NCBI RefSeq assembly: GCF_013823385.1
Contig: NZ_PNMA01000005.1
Coordinates: 62,001-126,000 of the forward strand
Length of the DNA: 64,000 nucleotides
Source: Hyphomonas sp.
GTDB lineage: Bacteria > Pseudomonadota > Alphaproteobacteria > Caulobacterales > Hyphomonadaceae
Reading direction: 5' to 3'
The notes beneath the pieces are model-generated. The model did no database searches and had not been told where the DNA came from. It saw only the letters and a program-made list of their open reading frames with translations. Positions 33,231 to 43,191 of the stretch are shown here, in pieces (position 1 is the stretch's first letter; every line of letters starts with the position of its first letter). A program made the translations under genes and the position numbers.

Positions 33231-34691
33231 TTACTCAGCCGGCACCGCGTTGCCCGTATCCTTGGACTTACGCTTGAGCACGGATTTATGGATCGATTCG
33301 GGCAGAGCCTTCGGCTTCTCGGTCAGGCCGATGAAGAACAGGGCCACAAAATAGCCGAAGTACAGGAATGTCAGGATCAGCGACAGGTGGCGGAAGGCGA
33401 AGGTCGGTGCCGGAACAGCCGAGAGGCTGGGGTTGGCACCGGCCGGCAGGCTGGCCATGAAGGCCTTTGCCTGCTCGAAGGCTTCTTCCCCGCCTTTATA
33501 GCTGGCCGTCGCAGGGGCGCCTTCGACCGTATAGCTGACCACGAGGCTCGGATCGCCCTGCAGGGCCGGGATCACCGCGTCATCCGGGTTCGCTGCGCCG
33601 CACCAGCCGAGCAGGAAGCAGACCACGACAAAGCCGAAGAAGAACTGACGGGCCACCGGACGGTAGCGCATCGATTTGACCTTCGACGTGTCGAGCCAGG
33701 GCAGCACGAAGAGGACGGCAATGGCGGCGAACATGAAGATCACGCCGAGCAGTTTCGCGTCGATCGGGCCGAGGTCGAAGGTGATGGCGCGCAGGATCGC
33801 GTAGAAGGGCAGAAGATACCATTCAGGCACGATATGGGCCGGCGTCACCAGGGCGTTGGCCTCGATATAGTTGTCGGCATGGCCCAGAACGCCCGGGGCA
33901 TAGAAGACGAAGACAGCGAACATGATCAGGAAGATCACAATGCCGAAGGCATCCTTCACCGTGTAGTACGGGTGGAAGGGCACGGTGTCTTTCTCGACTT
34001 CCTTCACCTCAACACCGGTCGGGTTGGTGTTGCCGGGAACGTGCAGCGCCCAGACGTGCAGGACGACAGCGCCGGCGATCATGAAGGGCAGGAGATAGTG
34101 CAGCGAGAAGAAACGCTGCAGCGTCTGGTTGCCGATCGAGGGACCGCCCATCAGCCAGGTCTGGATGCTTTCGCCGACCAGCGGGATGGCACCGAAGAGG
34201 CCGGTGATCACGTTCGAGCCGTGATAGGACATCTGGCCCCAGGGAAGCATGTAGCCGAGGAAGGCGGTGGCCATCATCAGCAGGTAGATCACGCAGCCGA
34301 TGATCCAGAGCACTTCGCGCGGCGCCTTGTAGGACCCGTAATAGAGGCCGCGGAACATGTGGATGTAGACCGCGAGGAAAAACATCGAGGCGCCGTTGGC
34401 GTGGATGTACCGCAGGAGCCAGCCATAGGGCACGTCGCGCATGATGCGCTCGACCGAAGCGAAGGCGCCATCGACGCTGGCTTCGTAGTGCATGGCCAGG
34501 ATGACGCCGGTGATGATCTGGATGGCAAGGCAGACAGCCAGGATCGCGCCAAAGATGTACCAGTAGTTCAGGTTTTTCGGCGTCGGGAAATTGATCATCG
34601 TGTCATTCGCGAAGCGAATGATCGGAAGACGGGTATCAAGCCAGCGCTCAAAGGCTGAGTTCGGCTTGTAGGTAGACTCATGTCCGCTCAT
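33231..34691 (-). CDS. petB: Cytochrome b of the bc1 complex
   Basis: 486 aa. Eight-helix cytochrome b: [53 protein letters not shown] with heme-ligand histidines, FSLHYLLPF with the second pair, and [14 protein letters not shown] at the Qo site. A ~40-residue insertion near the C-terminal part (residues ~385-425, [13 protein letters not shown]... to LPAGANP) is present. Central proton-pumping subunit. Confidence 0.96.
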   Translation of the reverse strand: MSGHESTYKPNSAFERWLDTRLPIIRFANDTMINFPTPKNLNYWYIFGAILAVCLAIQIITGVILAMHYEASVDGAFASVERIMRDVPYGWLLRYIHANGASMFFLAVYIHMFRGLYYGSYKAPREVLWIIGCVIYLLMMATAFLGYMLPWGQMSYHGSNVITGLFGAIPLVGESIQTWLMGGPSIGNQTLQRFFSLHYLLPFMIAGAVVLHVWALHVPGNTNPTGVEVKEVEKDTVPFHPYYTVKDAFGIVIFLIMFAVFVFYAPGVLGHADNYIEANALVTPAHIVPEWYLLPFYAILRAITFDLGPIDAKLLGVIFMFAAIAVLFVLPWLDTSKVKSMRYRPVARQFFFGFVVVCFLLGWCGAANPDDAVIPALQGDPSLVVSYTVEGAPATASYKGGEEAFEQAKAFMASLPAGANPSLSAVPAPTFAFRHLSLILTFLYFGYFVALFFIGLTEKPKALPESIHKSVLKRKSKDTGNAVPAE

Positions 34692-34706
34692 CTAAAGGTA
34701 TCCTTC

Positions 34707-35270
34707 TCAGAGGGAGATGTTGACGACCGAGTCGGAGACCCAGCGATAATTGGGAACCGGAAGATTCTTCGGCGCAGGACCTTTGCGGATGCGGCCGGAA
34801 GTATCGTAGTGCGAGCCGTGGCAGGGGCAGTACCAGCCGCCATAATCACCCGTATTGCCCTGAGAGGGGCCAACGGGCACGCAGCCAAGGTGGGTGCAGG
34901 AGCCGGAGGTGACGAGGATCGCCTTGTTCAGCGTGCCATCGCCTTTCGGACGAAGACGGGCTTCATCCGACTCTGGGTCCGGCAGGATCGAGATGTTGAC
35001 CGATTCGGCGGCAGAGATTTCAGCCGGCGTGCGGTGGCGCACAAAGAACGGCTTGCCGCCGATCAGGATGCGGATCTCGCCGCCCAGCGGAACCTTGGAT
35101 ACGTCGACGTCCAGCGCCGAAGCCGCGCGCGTGTCAGCGGCCGGATTCCACTGGTCCACCAGCGTCCAGGCGAACATGGCGGCACCGCCGAGGGCTACTG
35201 AACCTGTGGCGATATGAATAAAGTTGCGGCGGTCTTCATCGACCGCCTCGGCGTGGGTCTCTGTCGTCAC
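34707..35270 (-). CDS. petA: Rieske iron-sulfur subunit of the bc1 complex
   Basis: 187 aa. N-terminal twin-Arg-like region [19 protein letters not shown] with one helix, then cluster-binding boxes [10 protein letters not shown] and CPCHGSHYD. Only 15 bp upstream of petB. Its start region faces hemF across a 198-bp divergent gap. Confidence 0.96.
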   Translation of the reverse strand: MTTETHAEAVDEDRRNFIHIATGSVALGGAAMFAWTLVDQWNPAADTRAASALDVDVSKVPLGGEIRILIGGKPFFVRHRTPAEISAAESVNISILPDPESDEARLRPKGDGTLNKAILVTSGSCTHLGCVPVGPSQGNTGDYGGWYCPCHGSHYDTSGRIRKGPAPKNLPVPNYRWVSDSVVNISL

Positions 35271-35468
35271 GTTTCTATCCGTCCCTGGTGCGTGGCGTTA
35301 GCCGCTGTCTTTACTAAAGCTGCGCGGGCCGCACATTGCGGCAAGTGGGCGCGGGGCGCGGCAGAAACGGCGCGTCCTGCCCCCAGTTGGGTGAGGGCGT
35401 TACCGCCGTTCCGCCCCTGTGACAACTGGGGACTTGCGAGGCAAAGGCCTAAAGCGCAACAGTTTGGC

Positions 35469-36365
35469 ATGATCAGCGACACTCAGACTGCCGAGTTTAC
35501 GGCGCGCAAGGCGCGGGCAAGCGCCTGGTTCCGCGCCCTTCAGGAAGATATCATTGCCCGCTTCGAGGCGATTGAAGACGCTGCCCTGCCCCCACTTTAT
35601 CGCGGGGAAGCGGGGCGATTCGAATTGAAGCCCTGGCGCCGGGGCGATGGCAGCGAAGACCTGGGCGGGGGCCGGATGGGCCTGATGCGCGGGAAAGTGT
35701 TCGAAAAGGTGGGGGTGCACTTCTCCGAAGTGCACGGGACTTTTTCGGAAGCCTTTGCCGCCCAGATACCGGGGGCGGACAAGTCTGGCGGGCAATTCTG
35801 GGCAAGCGGGATTTCGCTGATTGCCCACCCCCTGAACCCGCGCGTGCCAGCCGCGCACATGAACACGCGAATGCTGGTGACCAGTGAAGCCTGGTTTGGC
35901 GGGGGCGGCGACCTTAACCCACTCCTCGCCTATCAGCGCGATCAGAGCTTTGAAGATACGGTGGATTTTCATGCCGCAATGAAAGCGGCCTGCGATACCC
36001 ATCCCGGCGCCGATTACGCGCATATGAAAGACTATTGCGATACCTATTTCCACCTGCCCCATCGCAACGAGCCGCGGGGCACCGGCGGCATCTTCTATGA
36101 CCGGTTCAATACCGGCGACTGGGAGGCCGATTTCGCCTTCACCCAGGAAGTCGGCCGGAAATTTGCCGATATCTATCCAGCCCTCGTCCGCCGGCGCATG
36201 AGTGAAGCCTGGAGCGAGGCCGAGCGGGAGGCTCAGCTGATCCAGCGCGGGCGGTATGTGGAGTACAATCTGCTCTATGACCGGGGCACGACCTTTGGCC
36301 TGAAGACCGGTGGGAATATCGAGAGCATTCTCTCATCCATGCCGCCGGTGGTGAAATGGCCCTGA
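35469..36365 (+). CDS. hemF: Oxygen-dependent coproporphyrinogen III oxidase
   Basis: 298 aa from ATG 35469; the frame is open upstream but unsupported. Signatures: [53 protein letters not shown], and [15 protein letters not shown] with catalytic residues. Aerobic step from coproporphyrinogen III to protoporphyrinogen IX, supplying both heme and bacteriochlorophyll. An oxygen-dependent enzyme fits an aerobic phototroph. Confidence 0.95.
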   Translation: MISDTQTAEFTARKARASAWFRALQEDIIARFEAIEDAALPPLYRGEAGRFELKPWRRGDGSEDLGGGRMGLMRGKVFEKVGVHFSEVHGTFSEAFAAQIPGADKSGGQFWASGISLIAHPLNPRVPAAHMNTRMLVTSEAWFGGGGDLNPLLAYQRDQSFEDTVDFHAAMKAACDTHPGADYAHMKDYCDTYFHLPHRNEPRGTGGIFYDRFNTGDWEADFAFTQEVGRKFADIYPALVRRRMSEAWSEAEREAQLIQRGRYVEYNLLYDRGTTFGLKTGGNIESILSSMPPVVKWP

Positions 36366-36369
36366 AAAA

Positions 36370-36756
36370 TCAGACTTTTTCGCAAGACCGGCGGAGCCAG
36401 GCGGCGTAGACTTCTTCGGTGATTTCGCTGGCGGCCAGCTGCAGCGTGTAGGCCAGACGCTCTGCCATCGGCGCGGCCATCTTCCAGCCATTGGCCTCCA
36501 GGAAAAGCAGCGCGGCGAGGAAGCCGATGCGCTTGTTGCCATCCAGGAAGGGGTGGTTCTTGATGAGGCCGCCCGCATAGAGCGAGGCGAGCGTGAAGAG
36601 ATCCGTCTCGCCATAGGACCAGGCATTCAGCGGCCGGGCCACGGCGCTTTCAAGCAAGCCGGGATCGCGCGTGCCAGGAAGCCCGCCATGCAGCTCAATC
36701 TGCCGGTCGTGTAGACGCACCAACAGATCCAGCGGCAGCCAAACGGGCTCGCTCAT
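36370..36756 (-). CDS. doc: Doc/Fic-family toxin (death-on-curing)
   Basis: 128 aa. Carries the Doc active site HPFLDGNKRIGF, the Fic-like motif with Lys in place of the Gly-Arg of AMPylators, as in Doc, a kinase of elongation factor Tu. Start overlaps the antitoxin stop (ATGA). The stop lies only 4 bp from the hemF stop on the opposite strand. Confidence 0.88.
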   Translation of the reverse strand: MSEPVWLPLDLLVRLHDRQIELHGGLPGTRDPGLLESAVARPLNAWSYGETDLFTLASLYAGGLIKNHPFLDGNKRIGFLAALLFLEANGWKMAAPMAERLAYTLQLAASEITEEVYAAWLRRSCEKV

Positions 36757-36977
36757 TTCGCCAGCGCCCGCAGGACCTCGCGGTTCTCCTCCATGATCCG
36801 CTCGGCCATCTGCATCAGCTTGTCGACCTCTTCATCGGAGATGGAGAGCTTCACGCCGGTTTCAGTGGGAACGACATCCAGCGTGTCGCCCTCTTTCACC
36901 TTCAGCTGGTCCAGCACTTCCTTGGGCAGCACGACGCCGAGAGAGTTGCCGATCTTGCGGATTTTCAGCTTGGTCAT
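36753..36977 (-). CDS. AbrB/MazE-family antitoxin partner of Doc
   Basis: 74 aa from ATG 36977, with AGGAGG at 4-5 nt. Swapped-hairpin DNA-binding fold: MTKLKIRKIGNSLGVVLPKEVL, as in SpoVT/AbrB. A helical C-terminal tail (VDKLMQMAERIMEENREVLRAL) should neutralise the toxin. A direct/inverted repeat lies immediately upstream. Confidence 0.85.
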   Translation of the reverse strand: MTKLKIRKIGNSLGVVLPKEVLDQLKVKEGDTLDVVPTETGVKLSISDEEVDKLMQMAERIMEENREVLRALAK

Positions 36978-36994
36978 GGGGGCCTCCTGATGGA

Positions 36995-37014
36995 ATAACA
37001 TGCGTTATAACATG
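36995..37014 (-). promoter_or_regulatory. Operator-like repeat upstream of the AbrB/Doc pair
   Basis: Two copies of ATAACATG (36995-37002 and 37007-37014) separated by 4 bp; ATAAC-ATGC-GTTAT within it is also an inverted repeat. It sits 18 bp from the antitoxin start, where antitoxin autoregulation would act. Confidence 0.6.
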
Positions 37015-37067
37015 GGGGCGCATTTCTGGGAACCAGGGGCGCCCGGCGCGGTCATCTGGCAGCCAAT

Positions 37068-37126
37068 TCCGGACACCTAATGGACACTTCCGGACAGTTT
37101 CGGACATTCCCGGACAAAACCGGACA
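37068..37126. repeat. Helically phased GGACA array 1
   Basis: GGACA occurs at 37071, 37082, 37092, 37102, 37112 and 37122, that is every 10-11 bp, mostly as TCCGGACA or CCGGACA. It occupies the gap between the cca 3' end and the AbrB/Doc operator. All copies face the same way. Function unknown; a protein-binding array on one face of the helix is one possibility. Confidence 0.8.
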
Positions 37127-37135
37127 CGCCCCGCG

Positions 37136-38341
37136 TCACTTCAGGCGCGAGAGGAGGTCTTCGCGGGACAGGCGGAAGCCGGATGCGATCCAGGCCTCTT
37201 CCAGGGTGTGGAGCCGCTTGCCGATGTCGGGGCCCTTGAGCCCGGCGGCGAGGGCATCATCGCCGCCGATGGGGAAGACCGGGCGCGTCCACGCGGACTT
37301 GTCCTGCAGGATTGGGGCGAGCTTGTCCTCTCCCCCGCTGGCCGCCTCGATCAGGGCGCGGTCGAGCACGGCCTGGGGGGTGAAACGGTAGAAGGCTTCC
37401 CGCCGGGCGCTCTGGCCGAGGCCGAGCATGTGGCCGAGGGCTGGATCGGCCCAGGCGTGAAGCCGGGCGGCTTCCTGATTGGAGAGGCGCAGGGCGCTGG
37501 CCGCCTCCGACATGTTGCTTGGGCGGCGGGGCAGCATCGCCATCAGGCGCTGCATCGGATCTGCGGCCAAGCCATGGGCGGCCTCGACTTCGATCAGCCC
37601 CGGCAGAAAGGCCGCTGTGGCGCCCGGCAGGAGGATGCCCATCACGCCGGCCTCTTCCATCGCCATCAGGGCGGTTGACGGGTCGGGGGCCGCGAGGGTG
37701 CGCTTCAGCTCCTTCCAGATCCGTTCGGCGGCAATCTTCTTCAGGCCTTCGCGCTGGCGGGCGCAGGCCGCCTGACCGGCCTCGTCAATGCCGGCGCCGT
37801 ACCAGGCATTGAAGCGGTAGAAGCGCAGGATGCGCAGATAGTCCTCGATCAGGCGCTGATCGGCCTCGCCGATGAAGATGACGCGCCCGGCGATGGCGTC
37901 CTCGATCGAGCCGGGGACGACTTCGTAAAGCTGCCCCTCCGGCCCGGCATAGATGGCGTTCATACGGAAATCGCGGCGGGCGGCATCCTCTGCCCAGTCT
38001 TGCGTGAAGGCGACCACGGCGCGGCGGCCATCGGTTTCGACATCCCGGCGCAGGGTGGTGACCTCGATGGGCACGCCCTTGTAGAAGGCGGTGACGGTGC
38101 CGTGTTCGATGCCGGTGGGGATGACGCGGATACCGGCAGCCTCCAGCGCGGAAACGGTTTCAGGCGGTGTCAGCTGGGTGGCGATATCGACATCATCAGC
38201 AGGCAGGCCGCGCAGCGTGTTGCGCACCGACCCGCCGACATAGCGCGAGGCGTCTTTGCGGGCCGCTTCCAAAGCGGCCATCACGGCCCGGCTTGACGGC
38301 GCCTCCAGCCAGTCTGCCGTGATCCGCTCAGCTCGGGTCAT
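37136..38341 (-). CDS. cca: CCA tRNA nucleotidyltransferase
   Basis: 401 aa from ATG 38341. Class II nucleotidyltransferase: YVGGSVRNTLRGLPADDVDIATQLTP near residue 35, then RRDFRMNAIYAGPEG and RLIEDYLRILRFYRFNAWYG. Adds or repairs the 3' CCA of tRNA. It overlaps the DUF6111 gene by 14 bp. Confidence 0.93.
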   Translation of the reverse strand: MTRAERITADWLEAPSSRAVMAALEAARKDASRYVGGSVRNTLRGLPADDVDIATQLTPPETVSALEAAGIRVIPTGIEHGTVTAFYKGVPIEVTTLRRDVETDGRRAVVAFTQDWAEDAARRDFRMNAIYAGPEGQLYEVVPGSIEDAIAGRVIFIGEADQRLIEDYLRILRFYRFNAWYGAGIDEAGQAACARQREGLKKIAAERIWKELKRTLAAPDPSTALMAMEEAGVMGILLPGATAAFLPGLIEVEAAHGLAADPMQRLMAMLPRRPSNMSEAASALRLSNQEAARLHAWADPALGHMLGLGQSARREAFYRFTPQAVLDRALIEAASGGEDKLAPILQDKSAWTRPVFPIGGDDALAAGLKGPDIGKRLHTLEEAWIASGFRLSREDLLSRLK

Positions 38342-38681
38342 CGGCAGGCGGGGTCTCGGCGGGCTTTGCCGGAGGGGTGAGGCGTCCGCGCTGCAGACCG
38401 ACATCTTCGGTATGGCGCTCGCACGGATAGGTGCGCTGGGGGATCAGCTGGCCGTTTTCAAAACGCGCAGGCTCCACACACATGTCACGCTCGCGCGGCT
38501 CCAGCGCGATCAGCACGAACCAGGCGATGGTGGCCAGGCCGAGGCCGATGGCGAACAGCATCTGGATTGGCCATTTGCGCTTGCCAGCCTCTTCGGCCGA
38601 GCGGGTCGCAAGCGTGTAGATGCCGAACACGAGGAAAGGCAGCGAGAATATGAAGACTTCAAACAGCAGGCGTCCGGCCAT
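38328..38681 (-). CDS. DUF6111 family membrane protein
   Basis: 117 aa, two helices (residues ~5-25 and 42-62) and a soluble tail with CEPARFENGQLIPQRTYPCE. This small family is often found directly upstream of cca in alphaproteobacteria; the present arrangement, with overlap, is the same. Function unknown. Confidence 0.8.
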   Translation of the reverse strand: MAGRLLFEVFIFSLPFLVFGIYTLATRSAEEAGKRKWPIQMLFAIGLGLATIAWFVLIALEPRERDMCVEPARFENGQLIPQRTYPCERHTEDVGLQRGRLTPPAKPAETPPADDPS

Positions 38682-38777
38682 GTCGGTGCTTTTCCCCGCA
38701 ACTCTTCCAAGGCTTACATAAGGCGCTGAAGGAGTTTGAGAAACCCTGAAGGGGGCGGCGGGGCCGGCATAAGGCGC

Positions 38778-39173
38778 TCAACGGCGCTCAATTTCGTGCC
38801 GCGCCGCTTCCACCAGAAAGGCAGACCGGGTCAGGCCACGCTCGCGGGCAGCCGCATCAATGGCCTTCAACATGCCTTTGTCGAGGCTGATATTGGCGCT
38901 GACCTGACGGGCTTCGTTTTCGATGAAGGGGACAGAAATAAGATAGCCGCCTTGCAATATCGCCCGCCGGATATCCGGGTCCGCAGTCATTTCAGCTGCG
39001 GAACGCGCGAGCGGCGCAACGCCGCCTTCCAGATGCAGGGCCAGCGCTTCAATGGCGTTTTTCATGATGTCTTCTTCAACGTCAGCAGCGGAGAAGCAGC
39101 CGGGAACATCGGGAAAGGTAATGCCGAAGGCAGAGCCTTCCTCTTTTTCCACGAGGGCGAGATAGCGCTTCAT
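38778..39173 (-). CDS. hicB: HicB-family antitoxin
   Basis: 131 aa. N-terminal HicB fold: VEKEEGSAFGITFPDVPGCFSAADVEED. C-terminal helix-turn or ribbon-helix-helix segment SANISLDKGMLKAIDAAARERGLTRSAFLVEAA, expected to bind the operator. Start overlaps hicA by ATGA. Confidence 0.88.
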   Translation of the reverse strand: MKRYLALVEKEEGSAFGITFPDVPGCFSAADVEEDIMKNAIEALALHLEGGVAPLARSAAEMTADPDIRRAILQGGYLISVPFIENEARQVSANISLDKGMLKAIDAAARERGLTRSAFLVEAARHEIERR

Positions 39174-39391
39174 ATGTCATTCTCCTCTAGCCATCCTGCC
39201 GCTCTGGCGATGGCACGGGCCGTGCCTGTCGGCAGGTCTTTCTTTGGGTGCGGCACCGTCAGGGTCTGGCCGTCTTTCGTAAACTGATGGTGGGAGCCGC
39301 TGGTCCGGGCGAGTGTCCAGCCCTCTTTTTGAAGGCGCTGGAGAATTTTCCGGCTGTTGCGCTCTATCCCCATGCGCAGAATATTGCGCAT
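39170..39391 (-). CDS. hicA: HicA-family mRNA interferase toxin
   Basis: 73 aa (67 if the ATG at 39373 is used). dsRBD-like HicA fold: ILQRLQKEGWTLARTSGSHHQFTKDGQTLTVPHPKKDLPTGTARAI, with the catalytic His in GSHHQF. Upstream lie two TGCGCA-pair operators; the nearer one overlaps both start codons. Translation start is uncertain because no clear SD is visible. Confidence 0.85.
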   Translation of the reverse strand: MRNILRMGIERNSRKILQRLQKEGWTLARTSGSHHQFTKDGQTLTVPHPKKDLPTGTARAIARAAGWLEENDI

Positions 39392-39432
39392 AGAGAGTCA
39401 AAAATCAACTATTTTGCGCAATTATATGCGCA
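39373..39432 (-). promoter_or_regulatory. Paired TGCGCA operators of hicAB
   Basis: TGCGCA occurs at 39373, 39385, 39415 and 39427. Within each pair the copies start 12 bp apart, and the pairs are 42 bp (four helical turns) apart. The outer pair forms TTTTGCGCA-6 nt-TGCGCAAAA (39412-39435), a perfect 9-bp inverted repeat. Candidate HicB/HicAB binding sites. Confidence 0.65.
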
Positions 39433-39438
39433 AAATGA

Positions 39439-40062
39439 TCAGTCACTTTCGTAGAGGGTCTGGTAGAGGCGGCGGATGATGCCGGCGGTGACGCCCCAGA
39501 TACGGTAGCCATTATACGGCATCTCGTAATATTCGCGGTGGATGCCTTTGTAGAAGGCCGTGCCGGTCTGGTAGCTCTTGGGGTTCATCAGGAGTTCGAG
39601 CGGCGTCTCGAAGATGGCGGCAACCTCGCCCGGCTCTGCAACGGGCACGAAATCATGCGGCAGCAGGCCAACGACCGGGGTGATGCGGTAGCGCGTGCCG
39701 GTGATGTAAGGCGAGGCCTTGCCCAGTACATCGACCTCTTCGCGCCGGGCGCCGACTTCTTCTTCGGCCTCGCGCAGGGCGGCGGCCACTTCATCCAGAT
39801 CAATCGGGTCCACCTTGCCGCCGGGCAGCGCGACCTGGCCGGCATGGTCTGCCATCGTGGTGGGGCGCAGGGTGAGGAGCGCGGTGGGGCCTTCCTTGCG
39901 CGGGATGACGCCGAAGAGGACAGCGGCCGGGCGGATGATGGCGACTTCCTCGGGTGTGAGGAAATCCATGTCGCCCATTTCGCTGAGGCGCCCCTGCCCC
40001 GCAGGCGGGTCGAGCTTGGCGGTGACGCGCTCTACAAAGTCATCAAGGTTGCGAAAGGACAT
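39439..40062 (-). CDS. Nudix hydrolase, CoA pyrophosphatase-like
   Basis: 207 aa. Nudix region GGKVDPIDLDEVAAALREAEEEVGA near residue 78, with the family block LTLRPTTMADHAGQVALPGG before it, as in NudL/YeaB. It probably cleaves CoA or similar dinucleotides. Starts 7 bp from the DUF1285 gene on the same strand. Confidence 0.88.
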   Translation of the reverse strand: MSFRNLDDFVERVTAKLDPPAGQGRLSEMGDMDFLTPEEVAIIRPAAVLFGVIPRKEGPTALLTLRPTTMADHAGQVALPGGKVDPIDLDEVAAALREAEEEVGARREEVDVLGKASPYITGTRYRITPVVGLLPHDFVPVAEPGEVAAIFETPLELLMNPKSYQTGTAFYKGIHREYYEMPYNGYRIWGVTAGIIRRLYQTLYESD

Positions 40063-40069
40063 CGGGGGC

Positions 40070-40672
40070 CTATGCCGCAGGACCGAGCGGAAAGAAAACC
40101 CCTTTGCTCCAGACGCCGAGCAGGTTCTCGTTGTCCGGGGCGGGCTCGGCCAGCTCTACCAGCTCATAGAACACAGGCCGCGCGATCTTGGCCTCGAGGC
40201 GGCCGCGCACGAGGACGTAAGGCGCAGGCTCGCCCGTTTCGGGGTGTGTTTCGACGCGGATGGGGCGGTCCGGCCCGGCAATGCTTACGTCGCCCACCGT
40301 GGTGACGAAGCCGATTTCCTGCTGCCGGCCCGGCGTGCCCAGCACATCCATGCGGCCGGCCAGGAAGGGCGCGTCTTCGACATGCACGATCACTTTTTCG
40401 TATGGCGTGACGAGGAAAGTCTGCCCATCGCCGTCCTTGCGCAGGATGCGGGCGAAGAGTTTGACGAGGCTGGCGCGCTTGATTTCGCCGCCTTCATGCC
40501 ACCAGCTGCCATCGGCGCGGATTTCCATGCCGATATCCTTCACCCCGGCGGGATTCCATGTCTCCACAGGGGGTAACTCAGCACCAAACTTGCCTTCCGG
40601 CAGGATGGCCTTAAGCGTTTCCTCAACGCTCAGAATTGTGCCGGGACTGGATGTCACATCTTTCTCCGCCAA
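40070..40672 (-). CDS. DUF1285 domain protein
   Basis: 200 aa, no signal peptide or membrane helix. DUF1285-type sequence (DIGMEIRADGSWWHEGGEIKRASLVKLFARILRKDGDGQTFLVTP). Function unknown. Divergent from the MoxR gene; co-oriented with the Nudix gene, and these two neighbours often occur together with cca. Confidence 0.8.
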   Translation of the reverse strand: MAEKDVTSSPGTILSVEETLKAILPEGKFGAELPPVETWNPAGVKDIGMEIRADGSWWHEGGEIKRASLVKLFARILRKDGDGQTFLVTPYEKVIVHVEDAPFLAGRMDVLGTPGRQQEIGFVTTVGDVSIAGPDRPIRVETHPETGEPAPYVLVRGRLEAKIARPVFYELVELAEPAPDNENLLGVWSKGVFFPLGPAA

Positions 40673-40732
40673 AATGACGCCTTAGACATAGGGCTGATAG
40701 CCAGAGACGTGAAGCCGGAGGCACCTCTACAC

Positions 40733-41727
<995 letters not shown>

Positions 41728-41731
<4 letters not shown>

Positions 41732-42132
41732 GCTTTCGTTTTGCTGCGGGGGCCATCGCGGTTCTTGCGGCATCTTGCAGCGCCACGCCACCGTTCCCGG
41801 AGGCAGCGCCGGCGGTAAGCCGTACCGACGCCATTGCCTGCAACGCCGTTCTCCTCAGAGCGGCCAATGAAGCCGACGCTCTGGCCGAACGGCGAGTGGA
41901 GCGGATGATGGTGATGCGGTTTGCCTCCTCTGAAGCTATGCAGGCCTATGAAGACGAAACACGCCGCCTGCGCCTTGCTGCGCTGCGTATGGGAGCCGCA
42001 ATAGTGGACATTTCCAATGCCGCAGGCATGGAGCCCGATTATCGCTATGCGCCCGCCCATGCGATGGATGAAGAGAGCGTGTGGAGCTTGATAAAATCAG
42101 GCGATGCTTGCGCGTCAGAGCTTTTGAAATGA
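41728..42132 (+). CDS. Unrecognised small lipoprotein between MoxR and DUF58 genes
   Basis: 134 aa. Signal peptide with lipobox VLAASC near residues 12-17, then a mainly helical, charged region (NEADALAERRVERMMVMRF, YEDETRRLRLAALRMGA). ATGA overlaps with both neighbours show it is a true operon member, not an insertion. No family recognised. MoxR-DUF58 operons usually have no such gene between the two. Confidence 0.65.
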
Positions 42133-42995
42133 CCCCTGCCGCCGACCTTCGCGCAGAGGCCGAGAGCCTGGCCCGGCAATTGCCGGGGCTGAACTTCAGG
42201 GCGGAAGCTTCTGAGGCCGCGCATATCGGCTCGGCCGGGCGGCGGCGCGCGGGGACGGGCGAGAATTTCTGGCAGTATCGCCGCTTTACCCAGGAAGACG
42301 CGCCGGGTCGGATCCACTGGCGCCGCTCGGCCAAGGGCACTGATCTTTATGTGCGCGAGAGCGAGCTGGAGACGGCGCGCACGGTCTTGTTCTGGGTAGA
42401 TGACGCGCCGGGCTTTCGCTGGAAGGGCGCGGGCGACCTGCGCACCAAGGCGGAAGAAGCCACCCTCCTGATGCTGACGATGGCGATATTGATGTCCAAG
42501 GATGGCGAGCGGATTGGCGCGCTCGGCTCTGGCCGGACACCCAGCTTTGGCAAGCGCGCGGTGGACCGGCTGCTGGACGATCTCTCGCGCGGCACCAAGG
42601 GGCAGTTTCCGCCCCCACCCAAGGCGAGCGCGACGATGGTGGTGGCGTCTGACTTTTATGATCCGCCCTCTGAATGGCAGGCACGGCTGGGGCCGCTTGC
42701 CGGGCGCTGCCCCGAGGGCGTGCTGCTGGCGGTGTCGGCTCCGGTAGAGATTGCGTTTCCCTTTGAGGGGCGCACGAAACTCTCCCGACCCGGCAGCGGC
42801 GAGGAGCGCATTCTTGGCCGGGCCGAGACGATGCGCGAGGAATATATGCGCCGGTTTACCGAGCAGCGCGAAGCCCTTTCCAGCCTTGCCGCGCGGATGG
42901 GCTGGGCGCTGGTGACGCATGTGACCGGCAGCCCCGCGCTGTCCGGTGCCTCGCGCCTGAAGGCGGAGATTGAACGCTTCGGAGTGGCGCGGTGA
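42129..42995 (+). CDS. DUF58 domain protein
   Basis: 288 aa from ATG 42129. The DUF58 hallmark is present: RRRAGTGENFWQYRRFTQEDAPGRIHWRRSAKGTDLYVRESE near residue 40. A vWA-like fold follows (TVLFWVDDAPGF). Known DUF58 proteins pair with MoxR; their role is envelope-linked but unclear. A 196-bp gap with inverted repeats separates it from the next gene. Confidence 0.88.
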   Translation: MTPAADLRAEAESLARQLPGLNFRAEASEAAHIGSAGRRRAGTGENFWQYRRFTQEDAPGRIHWRRSAKGTDLYVRESELETARTVLFWVDDAPGFRWKGAGDLRTKAEEATLLMLTMAILMSKDGERIGALGSGRTPSFGKRAVDRLLDDLSRGTKGQFPPPPKASATMVVASDFYDPPSEWQARLGPLAGRCPEGVLLAVSAPVEIAFPFEGRTKLSRPGSGEERILGRAETMREEYMRRFTEQREALSSLAARMGWALVTHVTGSPALSGASRLKAEIERFGVAR

Positions 42996-43018
42996 TGAGC
43001 AGAATATCTTCTGCCAAA

Positions 43019-43170
43019 GCCCCCTCTCCCTTTAGGGAGATGGGGTTGGGGGTGAGGGAGACGCAACGCTTCCCCATCACGCGACAGGTGTCGTTCTTTC
43101 CGAACGATTCGCGCAGAACCGCGCCGTCGCGCCCCCTCACCCCTACCCCTCTCCCCCAAGGGAGAGGGGA
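43019..43170. repeat. Inverted-repeat element (MITE/REP-like) inside the MoxR operon
   Basis: Left arm 43019-43060 (starts GCCCCCTCTCCCTTTAGGGA) and right arm 43130-43170 (ends CTCTCCCCCAAGGGAGAGGG) are imperfect reverse complements of about 38 bp. They enclose ~70 bp and each arm has an internal hairpin. No ORF. It fills the gap between the DUF58 and DUF4159 genes. Sequences of this type recur in some proteobacterial genomes; I infer a non-autonomous repeat. Confidence 0.7.
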
Positions 43171-43191
43171 TGAAGGACGGGTGGCCGCACC

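Noticed and set aside
33081-34658. 525-aa ORF on + across cytochrome b and c1
   Set aside because: Antisense shadow of petB and petC, whose cytochrome motifs are unambiguous; composition is typical of high-GC antisense frames.
35214-35468. Upstream extension of hemF
   Set aside because: It overlaps the start of petA on the other strand and is unconserved; ATG 35469 gives the normal length of ~300 aa.
37068-37126. CRISPR array
   Set aside because: Units are only 10-11 bp long with 5-bp cores; no 23-47 bp direct repeats or spacers of CRISPR size and no cas genes.
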